A DNA stretch of 18,847 nt from Pseudolabrys sp. (GCA_026125925.1 JAHCKF010000028.1:1-18847), one strand, 5' to 3'; positions 1-6,646 are shown, numbered from the stretch's first letter. The notes: generated by a model not told the origin, from the sequence alone. Numbers and translations are program-made.

Positions 1-1
1 G

Positions 2-658
2 GACTACAAGGTCGAGGGCCTGGCGTCCTGGTACGGTGACGACTTCCATGGCCGCTACACGGCCAATGGCGAAATCTTCGACATGCAATCGATCTCGGCG
101 GCGCACCCGACCATGCCGCTGCCGTCCTATGCGCGCGTCACCAATCTGCGCAACAAGAAGTCCATCATCGTCCGCGTCAACGACCGCGGGCCTTATGTTG
201 GCAACCGCGTCATCGACGTGTCGATCCGCACCGCCAAGCTGCTCGGGTTCTACGGGCAGGGCGTCGCCAAGGTGAAGGTCGAATATGTCGGCCGCGCGCC
301 GCTCGCCGGTTCCGACGATCGCAAGCTGGTCGCCACGTTGCGCGACGGCAATGCGCCGGAGCCGAAGGTGCAGGTGGCCTCGTCCAAGGATTTCGCGCCG
401 TATTTCGATTCGCGGCCGATGAGCGAGGCGCCCCGCGCGGCCAAGCTGCCGGCCCATGCCGCGCCGGTCCAGCATGTCGCCAGCGCCGAGCCGGACGATG
501 AGACGCCGCTGCCGCCGGATCTGCCGGCCGCGATCCGCCAGCCCGGAGTGGATACCGTCGCCCGCGCCAACGCGCCGACCGTCTCGCCGGTTTCGGCCTA
601 TGCCCCGGTCCGCTATGATAGCCAGGCGGGGTTATTGAGCGGCCGCGGCCTCTACTAG
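2..658 (+). CDS. rlpA: RlpA-family septal lytic transglycosylase, 3' part (5' end outside window)
   Basis: RlpA is an envelope lytic transglycosylase that cleaves naked glycan strands at the septum. The reading frame is open from base 2 and gives 218 residues. It starts inside the double-psi beta-barrel domain (GLASWYG, then TANGE-I-F-D). The spacing of the visible E, D, H and D residues (E-x2-D-x7-H, then VNDRGP 26 residues after the His) matches the catalytic and structural set described for Pseudomonas RlpA. The signal peptide and any lipobox lie upstream of the window. After the barrel (about residue 95) the tail is Ala/Pro-rich, low complexity, and ends SGRGLY. I see no C-terminal SPOR domain, so septal targeting by SPOR, as in E. 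coli or Pseudomonas RlpA, is not evident. The next gene, dacA, is also a peptidoglycan enzyme. Identity is confident; lytic activity is inferred from the residues. Confidence 0.9.
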   Translation, partial: DYKVEGLASWYGDDFHGRYTANGEIFDMQSISAAHPTMPLPSYARVTNLRNKKSIIVRVNDRGPYVGNRVIDVSIRTAKLLGFYGQGVAKVKVEYVGRAPLAGSDDRKLVATLRDGNAPEPKVQVASSKDFAPYFDSRPMSEAPRAAKLPAHAAPVQHVASAEPDDETPLPPDLPAAIRQPGVDTVARANAPTVSPVSAYAPVRYDSQAGLLSGRGLY

Positions 659-772
659 GCCCTTCCAATCCTGCGACAGCAGCGCCATTTTGCCAGGGCG
701 CGCCCGCCCATAGCCGTTTTTCGCGGCACAGGCGCGTCAACGGTGGTGCGAGGCGGGAAGATCAAGTCGATC

Positions 773-2029
773 ATGGCGGTATTTCCGAGAAGTCATAAGC
801 TCCGGCTGGCGCTCGCGGCGCTCCTGGTCGCCGCGCTGTGCGCGCCGGCGCTGGCCGCCACCAAGGCGCACCGTCCGGGTTCCGGTCCGGCCTCGGGGCT
901 GGCCGCCCGCAAGGACGTCAAGAAGGACGATCCGCCGATCAACGCGCCGCACGCCATCCTCATCGATGCCGAGAACGGCAGCGTGCTGTTCGAGCGCGAT
1001 CCGGACGTCATGATCTTTCCGGCCTCGCTCGCCAAGCTGATGACGGCGGAATACGTCTTCCACCTGATCAAGACCGGCAAGCTCAACCTCACCGACGAAT
1101 TCACGGTCAGCGAGAATGCCTGGCGCAAGGGCGGGGCGCCGTCGCGCACCTCGACCATGTTCGCGGCGCTGCACAGCCGGGTGAGCGTGGACGCGCTGAT
1201 CCACGGCATGATCATCCAGTCCGCCAACGATGCCTGCATCGTGCTGGCCGAGGGCCTCGAGGGCAACGAAGCGGCCTTCGCCGCCAAGCTGACGCAGCGG
1301 GCGCGGGAGATCGGCCTGCCGAAATCGACCTTCGCCAACTCCAACGGGCTGCCCGATCCGGGCACGCAGGTGACGACGCGCGAACTCGGCATCCTCGCGC
1401 GGCAGCTCATTCTCAATTATCCCGATCTCTATCCGATCTACGGCCAGCGCGATTTCCTCTGGAACAAGATCAAGCAGCCGAACCGCAATCCGCTCTTGGC
1501 GATGGATATCGGCGCCGACGGCCTGAAGACGGGGTTCACCAAGGAAGCCGGTTATGGCCTCGTCGGCTCGGCGGTTCAGAACGGCATCCGTCTCGTCGCC
1601 GTGGTCAACGGTTTGCGGTCGCCGAAAGAGCGCGCCGAGGATGGCCGTAAGCTGCTCGAATGGGGCTTCAAGAATTTCGAACACCGCATTCTGTTCGCCG
1701 AAGGCCAGACCATCGGCTATGCCAAGGTGTTCGGCGGCGCCGAAGGCAGCGTGCCGCTGGTCGCGCCCGGCCTGGTCCAGGTGATGATGCCGAAGGCCGG
1801 CGGCGAGCGGCTGATCGCGCGCATCGTCTACAAGGGACCGGTGCCGGCGCCGGTTGGCAAGGATCAGCCGGTCGGCGAATTGCGGGTCTGGCGTGGCGAC
1901 AAGGTCATCCTCAACACGCCGCTCAAAGCGGCCGAAGCGGTCGGCCAGGGCTCGCTGTCGCAGCGCGCCGTCGATGCCGTCGCCGAACTGATGATCGGCC
2001 TGTTCCGCGCCGGTGCGCAGAAGCTATGA
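773..2029 (+). CDS. dacA: D-alanyl-D-alanine carboxypeptidase (PBP5/6 type)
   Basis: This periplasmic serine peptidase removes the terminal D-Ala from peptidoglycan pentapeptides. All three penicillin-binding motifs are present, numbered from the ATG at 773: SLAK at about 85-88, SAN at about 150-152 and KTG at about 252-254. The N-terminus MAVFPRSHK followed by a Leu/Ala-rich core and an A-L-A cleavage site is a standard Sec signal peptide. The C-terminal beta-sandwich domain ends in a helix (about the last 25 residues) that probably lies on the outer face of the inner membrane, as in PBP5. In-frame GTG codons at 743 and 746 would add 9-10 residues before the signal peptide. I prefer 773 because it gives a clean signal peptide, although a purine-rich GGGAAG is 13 bases away. 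The stop overlaps the tmk start (ATGA), which suggests translational coupling. Confidence 0.93.
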   Translation: MAVFPRSHKLRLALAALLVAALCAPALAATKAHRPGSGPASGLAARKDVKKDDPPINAPHAILIDAENGSVLFERDPDVMIFPASLAKLMTAEYVFHLIKTGKLNLTDEFTVSENAWRKGGAPSRTSTMFAALHSRVSVDALIHGMIIQSANDACIVLAEGLEGNEAAFAAKLTQRAREIGLPKSTFANSNGLPDPGTQVTTRELGILARQLILNYPDLYPIYGQRDFLWNKIKQPNRNPLLAMDIGADGLKTGFTKEAGYGLVGSAVQNGIRLVAVVNGLRSPKERAEDGRKLLEWGFKNFEHRILFAEGQTIGYAKVFGGAEGSVPLVAPGLVQVMMPKAGGERLIARIVYKGPVPAPVGKDQPVGELRVWRGDKVILNTPLKAAEAVGQGSLSQRAVDAVAELMIGLFRAGAQKL

Positions 2030-2712
2030 GCGCGGAATCTTTGAAGAGACTTGGCAAGTTCATCACCTTCGAAGGCGGCGAGGGCTCGGGCAAGTCGACG
2101 CACACCGCCGCGCTCGCCGAGAAGCTCAAGGCGCGCGGCATCGACGTCGTCCTGACGCGCGAGCCGGGAGGCTCGCCCGGCGCCGAGATCATCCGCCACA
2201 TCATCCTCTCCGGCATCGCCAAGCCGCTCGGCACCGAAACCGAGACCATCCTGTTTGCCGCCGCGCGCGACGATCACGTCAAGGCCACCATCCTGCCGGC
2301 ACTTGAAGCCGGCAAATGGGTGGTGTGCGACCGCTTCATCGATTCAACGCGCGTCTATCAGGGCGCGCTCGGCAAGGTCGACATGAAGCTGATCCGCGCG
2401 CTCGAGCGCGTCACCGTCGGCGCGGACGCCATGCCGGATCTCACCATCCTGCTCGACGTGCCGGCCAATATCGGTCTGGCGCGCGCCAAGACCCGGCGCG
2501 GTACCGGCGCGGCCGACCGGTTCGAGGCGGAGTCTGTCGAGTTTCACGAGGAGCTGCGCCAGGCCTTTCTCGGCATCGCCGCGCGGGAGCCGAAGCGCTT
2601 TGCCGTCATCGACGGCCGCGCGCCGCGCGACGTGGTGGCCGAGCGCATCTGGGAAACCGTCGAACAGCGGCTGTTGGGCGTCGCGCAGCCGGTGGAAACC
2701 GTAACGCCGTGA
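2026..2712 (+). CDS. tmk: Thymidylate kinase (dTMP kinase)
   Basis: Tmk phosphorylates dTMP to dTDP with ATP, an essential step in dTTP synthesis in the cytoplasm. The product is 228 residues, a normal length. Visible elements are the P-loop GGEGSGKS (about 17-24), the TREPGG substrate motif (about 44-49), the DR motif in VVCDRF (about 102-103), and an Arg-rich LID segment RAKTRRGTG followed by DRFE (about 153-166). The basic residues in the LID and the absence of Arg in the P-loop fit the E. coli-type (type II) enzyme. The ATG start overlaps the dacA stop by the ATGA quartet, and the tmk stop overlaps the GTG of holB, so the three genes almost certainly share one transcript. No separate strong Shine-Dalgarno is seen, consistent with coupled translation. 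Confidence 0.95.
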   Translation: MSAESLKRLGKFITFEGGEGSGKSTHTAALAEKLKARGIDVVLTREPGGSPGAEIIRHIILSGIAKPLGTETETILFAAARDDHVKATILPALEAGKWVVCDRFIDSTRVYQGALGKVDMKLIRALERVTVGADAMPDLTILLDVPANIGLARAKTRRGTGAADRFEAESVEFHEELRQAFLGIAAREPKRFAVIDGRAPRDVVAERIWETVEQRLLGVAQPVETVTP

Positions 2713-3740
2713 GCAACGATCGCACCGACGGAGAGGCGCTGGCGCCGCACGAAACGACGGTCCTGTTCGGTCACGGCGACGCTGAGCAGACGCTGCTGAA
2801 CGCGTATCGCTCCGGCCGCATGCCGCATGCCTGGCTGATCGGCGGCCAGCCGGGCATCGGCAAGGCGACACTCGCCTACCGCCTGGCGCGCTTCGTCCTG
2901 GCGCATCCCGATCCGGCGGCGGCCGACGTGCAGGCGGCATCCTCGCTCGACATCGGTGCGGATCACCCGGTGGCGCGGCGCGTCGCGGCGCGCGCGCAAG
3001 GCGATCTGCTGGTCCTGGAGCGCGCCATCAACGACCAGACCGGCAAGCTTTATACGACCATCCGCGTCGACGACGTGCGGCGCACCGTCGGCTTCTTCGG
3101 CGCTACCGCCGCGGAAGGCGGCTGGCGCATCGCCATCGTCGATGCGATCGACGACCTGCAGCGCGAAGGCGCCAATGCGCTTCTGAAGATCCTCGAAGAG
3201 CCGCCGCCGCGCACCTTGCTGATGCTGCTCAGCCATTCGCCGGGGCGCGAATTGCCGACCATCCGTTCGCGGTGCCGCCGCCTGTTGCTGCGGCCGCTCG
3301 ACAATGGCGACGTGGTGCGCGCCATTGCAGCCGCGACCGGACGCGACGCCGGCGATGCCGAACTGGTGCAGGCAGCCGCGGCGTCGGACGGCAGCGCCGG
3401 ACGCGCGCTGCGCTTTCTCGACGAGAAGGCGCTGGCCTTGCGTCAGCGCGTGCTCGATCTCTTCGCGCAGTTGCCCAATCCGGATCCGCGCGGAATGCAC
3501 GCGCTGGGCGACGCGCTGTCGGGCACCGATCCTGAAACGCTCGCCACCTTCATGGATCTGGTCAATGGCTGGCTGTCGCAGCAGATCAACCCGCAGACGA
3601 ACGATGCCGCCCGGCTGAACAAGGCCGCCGAAGCCTGGGACAACGTCAACCGCGCGGCGCGCGACGTCGATTCCTACAACCTCGAGCGCAAGCCGTTGGT
3701 GTTCTCGGTGTTCGGCGAGCTCGCCAAGGCCGCGCGGTAG
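2709..3740 (+). CDS. holB: DNA polymerase III delta-prime subunit
   Basis: Delta-prime is the rigid subunit of the DNA polymerase III clamp loader, which places the beta clamp on primed DNA. The product is 343 residues from a GTG start that overlaps the tmk stop (GTGA). Visible elements are FGH near the N-terminus, MPHAWLIGG leading into the P-loop-like GGQPGIGKAT (about 45-54), NALLKILEEPP (about 156-166), and the clamp-loader SRC motif in RSRCRR (about 187-189). The SRC Arg supplies the trans finger to a neighbouring subunit. The Walker B region reads VDAIDDL rather than a DExx box, as expected for a subunit that does not hydrolyse ATP. In many alphaproteobacteria metG follows directly; here an unrelated block of about 4.4 kb lies between them. 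No obvious intrinsic terminator follows the stop. Confidence 0.93.
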   Translation: MSNDRTDGEALAPHETTVLFGHGDAEQTLLNAYRSGRMPHAWLIGGQPGIGKATLAYRLARFVLAHPDPAAADVQAASSLDIGADHPVARRVAARAQGDLLVLERAINDQTGKLYTTIRVDDVRRTVGFFGATAAEGGWRIAIVDAIDDLQREGANALLKILEEPPPRTLLMLLSHSPGRELPTIRSRCRRLLLRPLDNGDVVRAIAAATGRDAGDAELVQAAAASDGSAGRALRFLDEKALALRQRVLDLFAQLPNPDPRGMHALGDALSGTDPETLATFMDLVNGWLSQQINPQTNDAARLNKAAEAWDNVNRAARDVDSYNLERKPLVFSVFGELAKAAR

Positions 3741-4148
3741 GCTGACGGTTCAAGCTCCGACACACAGCAGCATATTGTCGCTGACGCGGTCCTGCTCTCC
3801 AACGCTGGGCTGTGTTTGATCCCGCGCCATCGTATCGGTTGTTTTTAAATCGCCTCGTATCATGGAAAATTGTAACGAGATACCAAGAAGCCGCCGATTG
3901 CCGCAGTGCGCGCCGCCGCCGCAAGCACAAACCTGGGTTGGTTTAGCAATCGCGTTTATCGCAATCGCTGCGTGGAAAACCACCAAAGCGCTCGGCATTT
4001 CGCGATCTGCCGACTAACATCATTTTTTGGATGTGAAATACCGTCAGTGGCTGACGAAGGCGATTGCCGGTGTGTTGGCGGTCACAGCCAGGGCTCGGCG
4101 GCATCATGATACTGGTCACACCGTGTGACGAACGCGAGGGGGAAGTCG
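3741..4148. other. 408-base gap after holB with no recognised gene
   Basis: This gap is visibly richer in A+T than the flanking genes, especially around 3835-3885 and 4015-4040. It holds a possible 51-codon membrane micro-ORF at 3862-4017. In the same frame, a 31-codon GTG ORF at 4033-4128 begins K-Y-R-Q-W with an Ala/Val-rich stretch, and could be the decayed start of an exported protein. An inverted repeat ACACAGC / GCTGTGT spans about 3762-3815 with a long loop. I see no convincing terminator, tRNA or transposon end. Promoters for the downstream ribbon-helix-helix gene probably lie here, but no good -35/-10 pair could be picked by eye. Confidence 0.5.
3862..4017 (+). CDS. Possible 51-residue single-pass membrane micro-protein
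   Basis: I do not recognise this ORF. It starts with ATG and encodes a polar, Arg/Pro-rich N-terminus (MENCNEIPRSRR). A hydrophobic run WVGLAIAFIAIAAW (about residues 25-38) follows, long enough for a short membrane helix. It ends with a positively charged tail WKTTKALGISRSAD. The Lys-rich end directly after the helix would be cytoplasmic by the positive-inside rule. Against it, there is no Shine-Dalgarno upstream of the ATG, and an 82-codon ORF also runs antisense through the same DNA (3998-3750). It lies alone between holB and a ribbon-helix-helix gene. Treat it as a candidate only. Confidence 0.2.
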   Translation: MENCNEIPRSRRLPQCAPPPQAQTWVGLAIAFIAIAAWKTTKALGISRSAD

Positions 4149-4439
4149 TTGCCAAAGGAAAATCAAACAAGAACGCTGGTGATCAAACGCTCGATCGTCA
4201 TTGGCGGGCACAAGACGAGTGTCAGTCTGGAAGATGCGTTCTGGCAGGAGCTGAAACGGATCGCCGGCCATCAACGCGCCACCTTGTCGTCCGTCATCGG
4301 CAACATCGACATGCGGCGCCAGCAGGGCAACCTTTCTTCGGCGATACGCCTTTACGTCCTCGAACACGCGCGCGCGCGCGCCGCCGAAGCGACGGCGCAG
4401 CGCGCAGGCCATGGCACGGAGCTATCCGCGGCGGGTTGA
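4149..4439 (+). CDS. Ribbon-helix-helix domain protein (RHH_4 type)
   Basis: This is a small cytoplasmic protein of the ribbon-helix-helix_4 type common in Rhizobiales. It is probably a DNA-binding dimer; the target is unknown. The core reads KRSIVIGGHKTSVSLEDAFW (beta strand and helix 1), then an Ile/Ala helix, and NLSSAIRLYVLEH (helix 2). An Ala/Arg/Glu-rich tail follows. I chose the TTG at 4149 (96 residues, MPKENQTR...) because GAGGGGGAAG at 4135-4144 lies just upstream. A GTG at 4125 would add 8 residues but has no ribosome binding site, and a GTG at 4179 would leave only the core. The tail is encoded across a perfect (CG)7 tract at 4367-4380. The gene converges with the DUF6481-type gene. 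No partner toxin gene is adjacent, so an antitoxin role is not supported. Confidence 0.72.
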   Translation: MPKENQTRTLVIKRSIVIGGHKTSVSLEDAFWQELKRIAGHQRATLSSVIGNIDMRRQQGNLSSAIRLYVLEHARARAAEATAQRAGHGTELSAAG

Positions 4440-4541
4440 AGTATAGCCGCGCGCTGGCGCCGGAAAACCGGCAGCTCTGGTCACAGCAAACGTCGGGTGC
4501 GTCCCTGTTCGCGTTCGCCGACGACGATGGCGGAAACGCAA

Positions 4542-4564
4542 TCGCCGGCCGCGAGGGCCGGCGA
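4542..4564. terminator. GC-rich hairpin between convergent genes
   Basis: This is a perfect 9-bp stem (TCGCCGGCC / GGCCGGCGA) with the loop GCGAG. It lies 27 bases beyond the stop of the minus-strand DUF6481-type gene and about 100 bases beyond the stop of the plus-strand ribbon-helix-helix gene. There is no good T-tract on either strand, so termination is plausible but not shown. It is flanked by an imperfect direct repeat, CGGAAACGCAATCGCC and CGGAAACGCGATAGCC, at about 4530-4545 and 4570-4585. Confidence 0.4.
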
Positions 4565-4590
4565 CGGGACGGAAACGCGATAGCCCAGAC

Positions 4591-4995
4591 TCAGTAGCCG
4601 CGCTTCTTGTTCTTCTTGGCGGCCTTGCGCGCGGCATAACGCGCATCGCGCTTGGCCTTCTGCTCGGCGAGCAGGGCCTCGTTGGCAGCAGCCTTGTCCG
4701 CCGCTTCAAGGGCGGCGAATTCTTCGGCTTCCTTCTGCAACTTTGCCTGACGCTCCGCCTCAATGGCGGCGAGGCGGGCTTCTTCGGCCGCACGAACCTT
4801 GCGCTCGGCTTCGCGCTCTGCATCGCGCTGGGCCTGACGCTCGGCGCGGGCCTCGGCGATGGCGAGTCGCTCTTGGCGCTTGGCTTCCAGCTCGGGATCC
4901 TGGCTGGCCGCGCGGAACTTTTCCAGCATCGCTTTTTTGACAGCAGCGGCATTGTTCCGGCGCTCAAATGCGTCCGGAGTTCTGAATTGACTCAA
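4591..4995 (-). CDS. DUF6481-type charged coiled-coil protein
   Basis: The product is 134 residues, almost entirely Ala, Glu, Lys and Arg. After a short N-terminus MSQFRTPDAFERRNNAA, it forms one long predicted helix or coiled coil running to about residue 125 and ends KKNKKRGY. The N-terminal pattern (F-x-T-P-D-x-x-x-R-R, then KKAMLEKF) is what I recall for the DUF6481 family of Rhizobiales; the function is unknown. There is no signal peptide, membrane segment or Cys, so it is probably cytoplasmic, and its basic C-terminus could bind nucleic acid (inference). The start is TTG, set by a perfect AAGGAG seven bases upstream; no upstream in-frame ATG is needed. The gene lies downstream of phoH on the same strand, but the terminator-like hairpin at 5117-5145 separates them. 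Confidence 0.75.
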   Translation of the reverse strand: MSQFRTPDAFERRNNAAAVKKAMLEKFRAASQDPELEAKRQERLAIAEARAERQAQRDAEREAERKVRAAEEARLAAIEAERQAKLQKEAEEFAALEAADKAAANEALLAEQKAKRDARYAARKAAKKNKKRGY

Positions 4996-5002
4996 ATTTT
5001 CG

Positions 5003-5008
5003 CTCCTT
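5003..5008 (-). promoter_or_regulatory. Ribosome binding site that fixes a TTG start (DUF6481-type gene)
   Basis: On the minus strand AAGGAG stands seven bases before the TTG at 4995-4993. This perfect anti-16S match is the reason for choosing the TTG start. Confidence 0.75.
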
Positions 5009-5116
5009 GGGGGTGGTCAATTTCGGGGGGATAAATCCACCCGCTATATGGCGTGCCGGCGGCTGCGGATCAACAGGACCGGCGGTTATTTTCACAAAGG
5101 CCAGCTATGCGGCAAA

Positions 5117-5145
5117 ATGGCCGGAACGCGGCGCGTTCCGGCCAT
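5117..5145 (-). terminator. Rho-independent terminator of the phoH-like gene
   Basis: This is a perfect 13-bp inverted repeat (ATGGCCGGAACGC / GCGTTCCGGCCAT) with a three-base loop. It starts 22 bases after the phoH-like stop in the direction of transcription. On the minus strand the hairpin runs straight into TTTTG. The T-tract is short, but the stem is very stable. On the plus strand no T-run follows, so it is oriented for phoH. Confidence 0.72.
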
Positions 5146-5167
5146 CCGTAGCGAACGCCGCGGTCGG

Positions 5168-5899
5168 TCAGATTCGCGCCTCCTCGAAGGCATTGACCCA
5201 CATCGCGCAGATGCCGGAGCGGACGATCTCGGCACGCGTGAATTCGACCACCGGTACCGGCAGATTCTGGCTGTCGATAATGTCGATTACCGTACGCAGG
5301 CCGCTGCCCGAGGTGAGGTCGCACTGGCTGACGTCGCCGTTGATGACGACGGTGCAGTCTTCGCCGATGCGGGTGAGGAAGGTCTTGATCTCGGCCGGCG
5401 TCGCGTTCTGCGCTTCGTCGAGCAGGACGAAGGCGCCTTTCCATGAACGGCCGCGCATCACTTCGAACGGCACCAACTCGATGGCCCCGTTCTTGAGCGC
5501 AATGTCATAGGCGGCCTTGCCGATCCGTTCCTTGATGGTCTCGATCACCGGCGCCGCCCACGGCCCGAACTTGTCCTCGAGCGAGCCAGGGAAAAAGCCG
5601 AGTGAGCGGCCGCACGGTACATTCGGCCGGGTCAGGATAATCTTGTCGATTTGGCGGTTGCGGAGGAGGTCGGCGGCGTGGGTGGCCGCGATCCAGGTCT
5701 TGCCGGTGCCGGCGGGGCCCAGGACGATCACCTGGGGAAATTTGCGAAGGGCTTCGAGGTATTCGGCTTGGGTCGCGTTGAGCGCTTTTATCGGCGGCAG
5801 GACTCGTTCGGCTTCGAACTTGTTCTGGAAATTGATGATCTCGGCGGTACCAGACAAGCGTTCGTGACGGCGTCTCTTCTTGTTCAGGTTCTTACCCAA
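5168..5899 (-). CDS. PhoH-like P-loop ATPase (short form)
   Basis: This cytoplasmic PhoH-family ATPase belongs to a family linked to RNA metabolism and stress; its substrate is not established. Numbering from the TTG at 5899 gives 243 residues. Visible elements are a basic N-terminus (LGKNLNKKRRRHERLSG), ILGPAGTGKT-like Walker A at about 61-68, the PhoH signature TRPNVPCGRSLGFFPG at about 90-105, Walker B VLLDEAQN at about 158-165, and INGDVSQCDL at about 187-195. It lacks the long N-terminal region of the classical PhoH/YbeZ found beside ybeY. An ATG at 5959 would add 20 residues, but TTG 5899 has AAGGAG six bases upstream and gives the usual MGKNL-like beginning, so I prefer it. The gene is probably monocistronic, closed by the hairpin at 5117-5145. 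Confidence 0.88.
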   Translation of the reverse strand: MGKNLNKKRRRHERLSGTAEIINFQNKFEAERVLPPIKALNATQAEYLEALRKFPQVIVLGPAGTGKTWIAATHAADLLRNRQIDKIILTRPNVPCGRSLGFFPGSLEDKFGPWAAPVIETIKERIGKAAYDIALKNGAIELVPFEVMRGRSWKGAFVLLDEAQNATPAEIKTFLTRIGEDCTVVINGDVSQCDLTSGSGLRTVIDIIDSQNLPVPVVEFTRAEIVRSGICAMWVNAFEEARI

Positions 5900-5905
5900 G
5901 GCCGA

Positions 5906-5911
5906 CTCCTT
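5906..5911 (-). promoter_or_regulatory. Ribosome binding site that fixes a TTG start (phoH-like gene)
   Basis: AAGGAG on the minus strand lies six bases before the TTG at 5899-5897. The ATG further upstream at 5959 has no comparable site. Confidence 0.75.
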
Positions 5912-5937
5912 CTGGTGGACTTGCTGTGGGTCGCAGG

Positions 5938-6010
5938 CGCCAGCGCTTCGTGCTGGCATGGGCCAAGTTATGCATCGCGCGTGCCAGTTCCCGGCGCTTG
6001 TGGCGCCGGG
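5938..6010 (-). other. Two hairpins in the leader of the phoH-like gene
   Basis: The 294 bases between the phoH-like start and the cysteine-rich gene hold no gene I trust. In the phoH 5' leader there are two inverted repeats. GCCAGC / GCTGGC lies at 5939-5957 with a 7-base loop, and CCCGGCGC / GCGCCGGG at 5990-6010 with a 5-base loop. A third stem, CCGGGA / TCCCGG with a 9-base loop, lies near 6059-6079. Together they could structure the phoH mRNA leader, but by chance alone GC-rich DNA gives many such stems. Confidence 0.3.
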
Positions 6011-6193
6011 TGAAAGCGATGCTGGGTCTGCGAGGGGTGGCGGCTAGCGCTCTGGTCTCCGGGAGCACTCGAGTCCCGGCCCATTTGGTCGCGCCTTCGA
6101 TCCGCAATCGACGAACCGCCATGACAAGGAAGGTAAGCGATTCGGATGACACTTCCTTAAAAATAACGCGCGGCGCCGACCCGCGTCGTGCGG

Positions 6194-6442
6194 CTACTGC
6201 TTGGCGAGACCGCAGTAGCGGACGTTGCCATTGTCCCAGCAGCCCGTGCGCATGCAGGCGGAACGCCGCGCACCGCAGACTGTCAGGCAAGAGGACAGGG
6301 TGCCCTTCGGTTGTTTGGCGCAGACTTGCCGACAGGTTGCTTCTTCGCCCGAGCATTTCATCGGGTCGGCGAGAGCGCCGGACGCAACGAGGAATGTGCC
6401 GAGCAGCAGCAACGCCGCGGCGAGGTGACCCGAGTTTTTCAT
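6194..6442 (-). CDS. Small secreted cysteine-rich protein with twin CX3C motif
   Basis: I do not recognise this as a named family. The 82-residue product starts MKNSGHL, has a hydrophobic core of about 15 residues and an A-L-A cleavage site at about residue 25: a typical Sec signal peptide. The mature part of about 57 residues has eight cysteines at 30, 37, 41, 52, 56, 63, 68 and 77, enough for four disulfides in the periplasm or outside the cell. C37-x3-C41 and C52-x3-C56 form a twin CX3C pattern separated by ten residues, which suggests a disulfide-pinned helical hairpin (inference). The ATG at 6442 has no strong ribosome binding site. The gene is divergent from the Tlde1-like gene and shares the region that contains the CtrA box. 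Confidence 0.72.
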   Translation of the reverse strand: MKNSGHLAAALLLLGTFLVASGALADPMKCSGEEATCRQVCAKQPKGTLSSCLTVCGARRSACMRTGCWDNGNVRYCGLAKQ

Positions 6443-6550
6443 CGGCCAAAGGCTACGCGAGTCGGTGGCCTGCGAACACCGACAACGACGGCCCTGACGG
6501 CCTCGTTTGAAGCTTCGACAATTAGAAAAATCGTCAAATGCGTCCGTTGC

Positions 6551-6566
6551 TTAAGGGACGCTTAAC
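6551..6566 (+). promoter_or_regulatory. CtrA full-consensus binding site
   Basis: The sequence is TTAA, seven bases, TTAAC: an exact match to the CtrA cell-cycle regulator consensus TTAA-N7-TTAAC of alphaproteobacteria. It lies 81 bases before the ATG of the Tlde1-like cell-wall gene and about 110 bases before the divergent cysteine-rich gene. This is a normal promoter distance for the former. The motif was found by eye; occupancy by CtrA is inferred. Confidence 0.6.
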
Positions 6567-6646
6567 CGTAATCCCCACATCGTAACGCAAGAGAGCCCTT
6601 GGAATGCCGGCGTCAGGCCGCTTGTCGAGTTCGAGTTGCGTATCGC

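Noticed and set aside
696..721. GGGCGCGCCC palindrome with a later TTTTT, as a terminator after rlpA
   Set aside because: The palindrome has no loop and the T-run begins 12 bases after it, so it does not form a normal intrinsic terminator.
737..1684. Long minus-strand ORFs opposite dacA, metG, hflX and ntrX
   Set aside because: They are antisense shadows of genes with clear catalytic motifs, expected from GC-rich codon use, and show no motifs of their own.
4149..4439. Ribbon-helix-helix protein as an antitoxin of a toxin-antitoxin pair
   Set aside because: No toxin-like gene is adjacent; the neighbours are the DUF6481-type gene and a non-coding gap.
6055..6085. tRNA-like T-arm (ACTCGAGTCCCGG) near 6070
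   Set aside because: The loop is nine bases, lacks TTC, and no acceptor, D- or anticodon arm can be placed around it.
5892..6123. 76-codon minus-strand ORF overlapping the phoH-like start
   Set aside because: Arg-rich random-looking sequence, no ribosome binding site at its ATG, and it runs through hairpins and into the phoH ribosome binding site.
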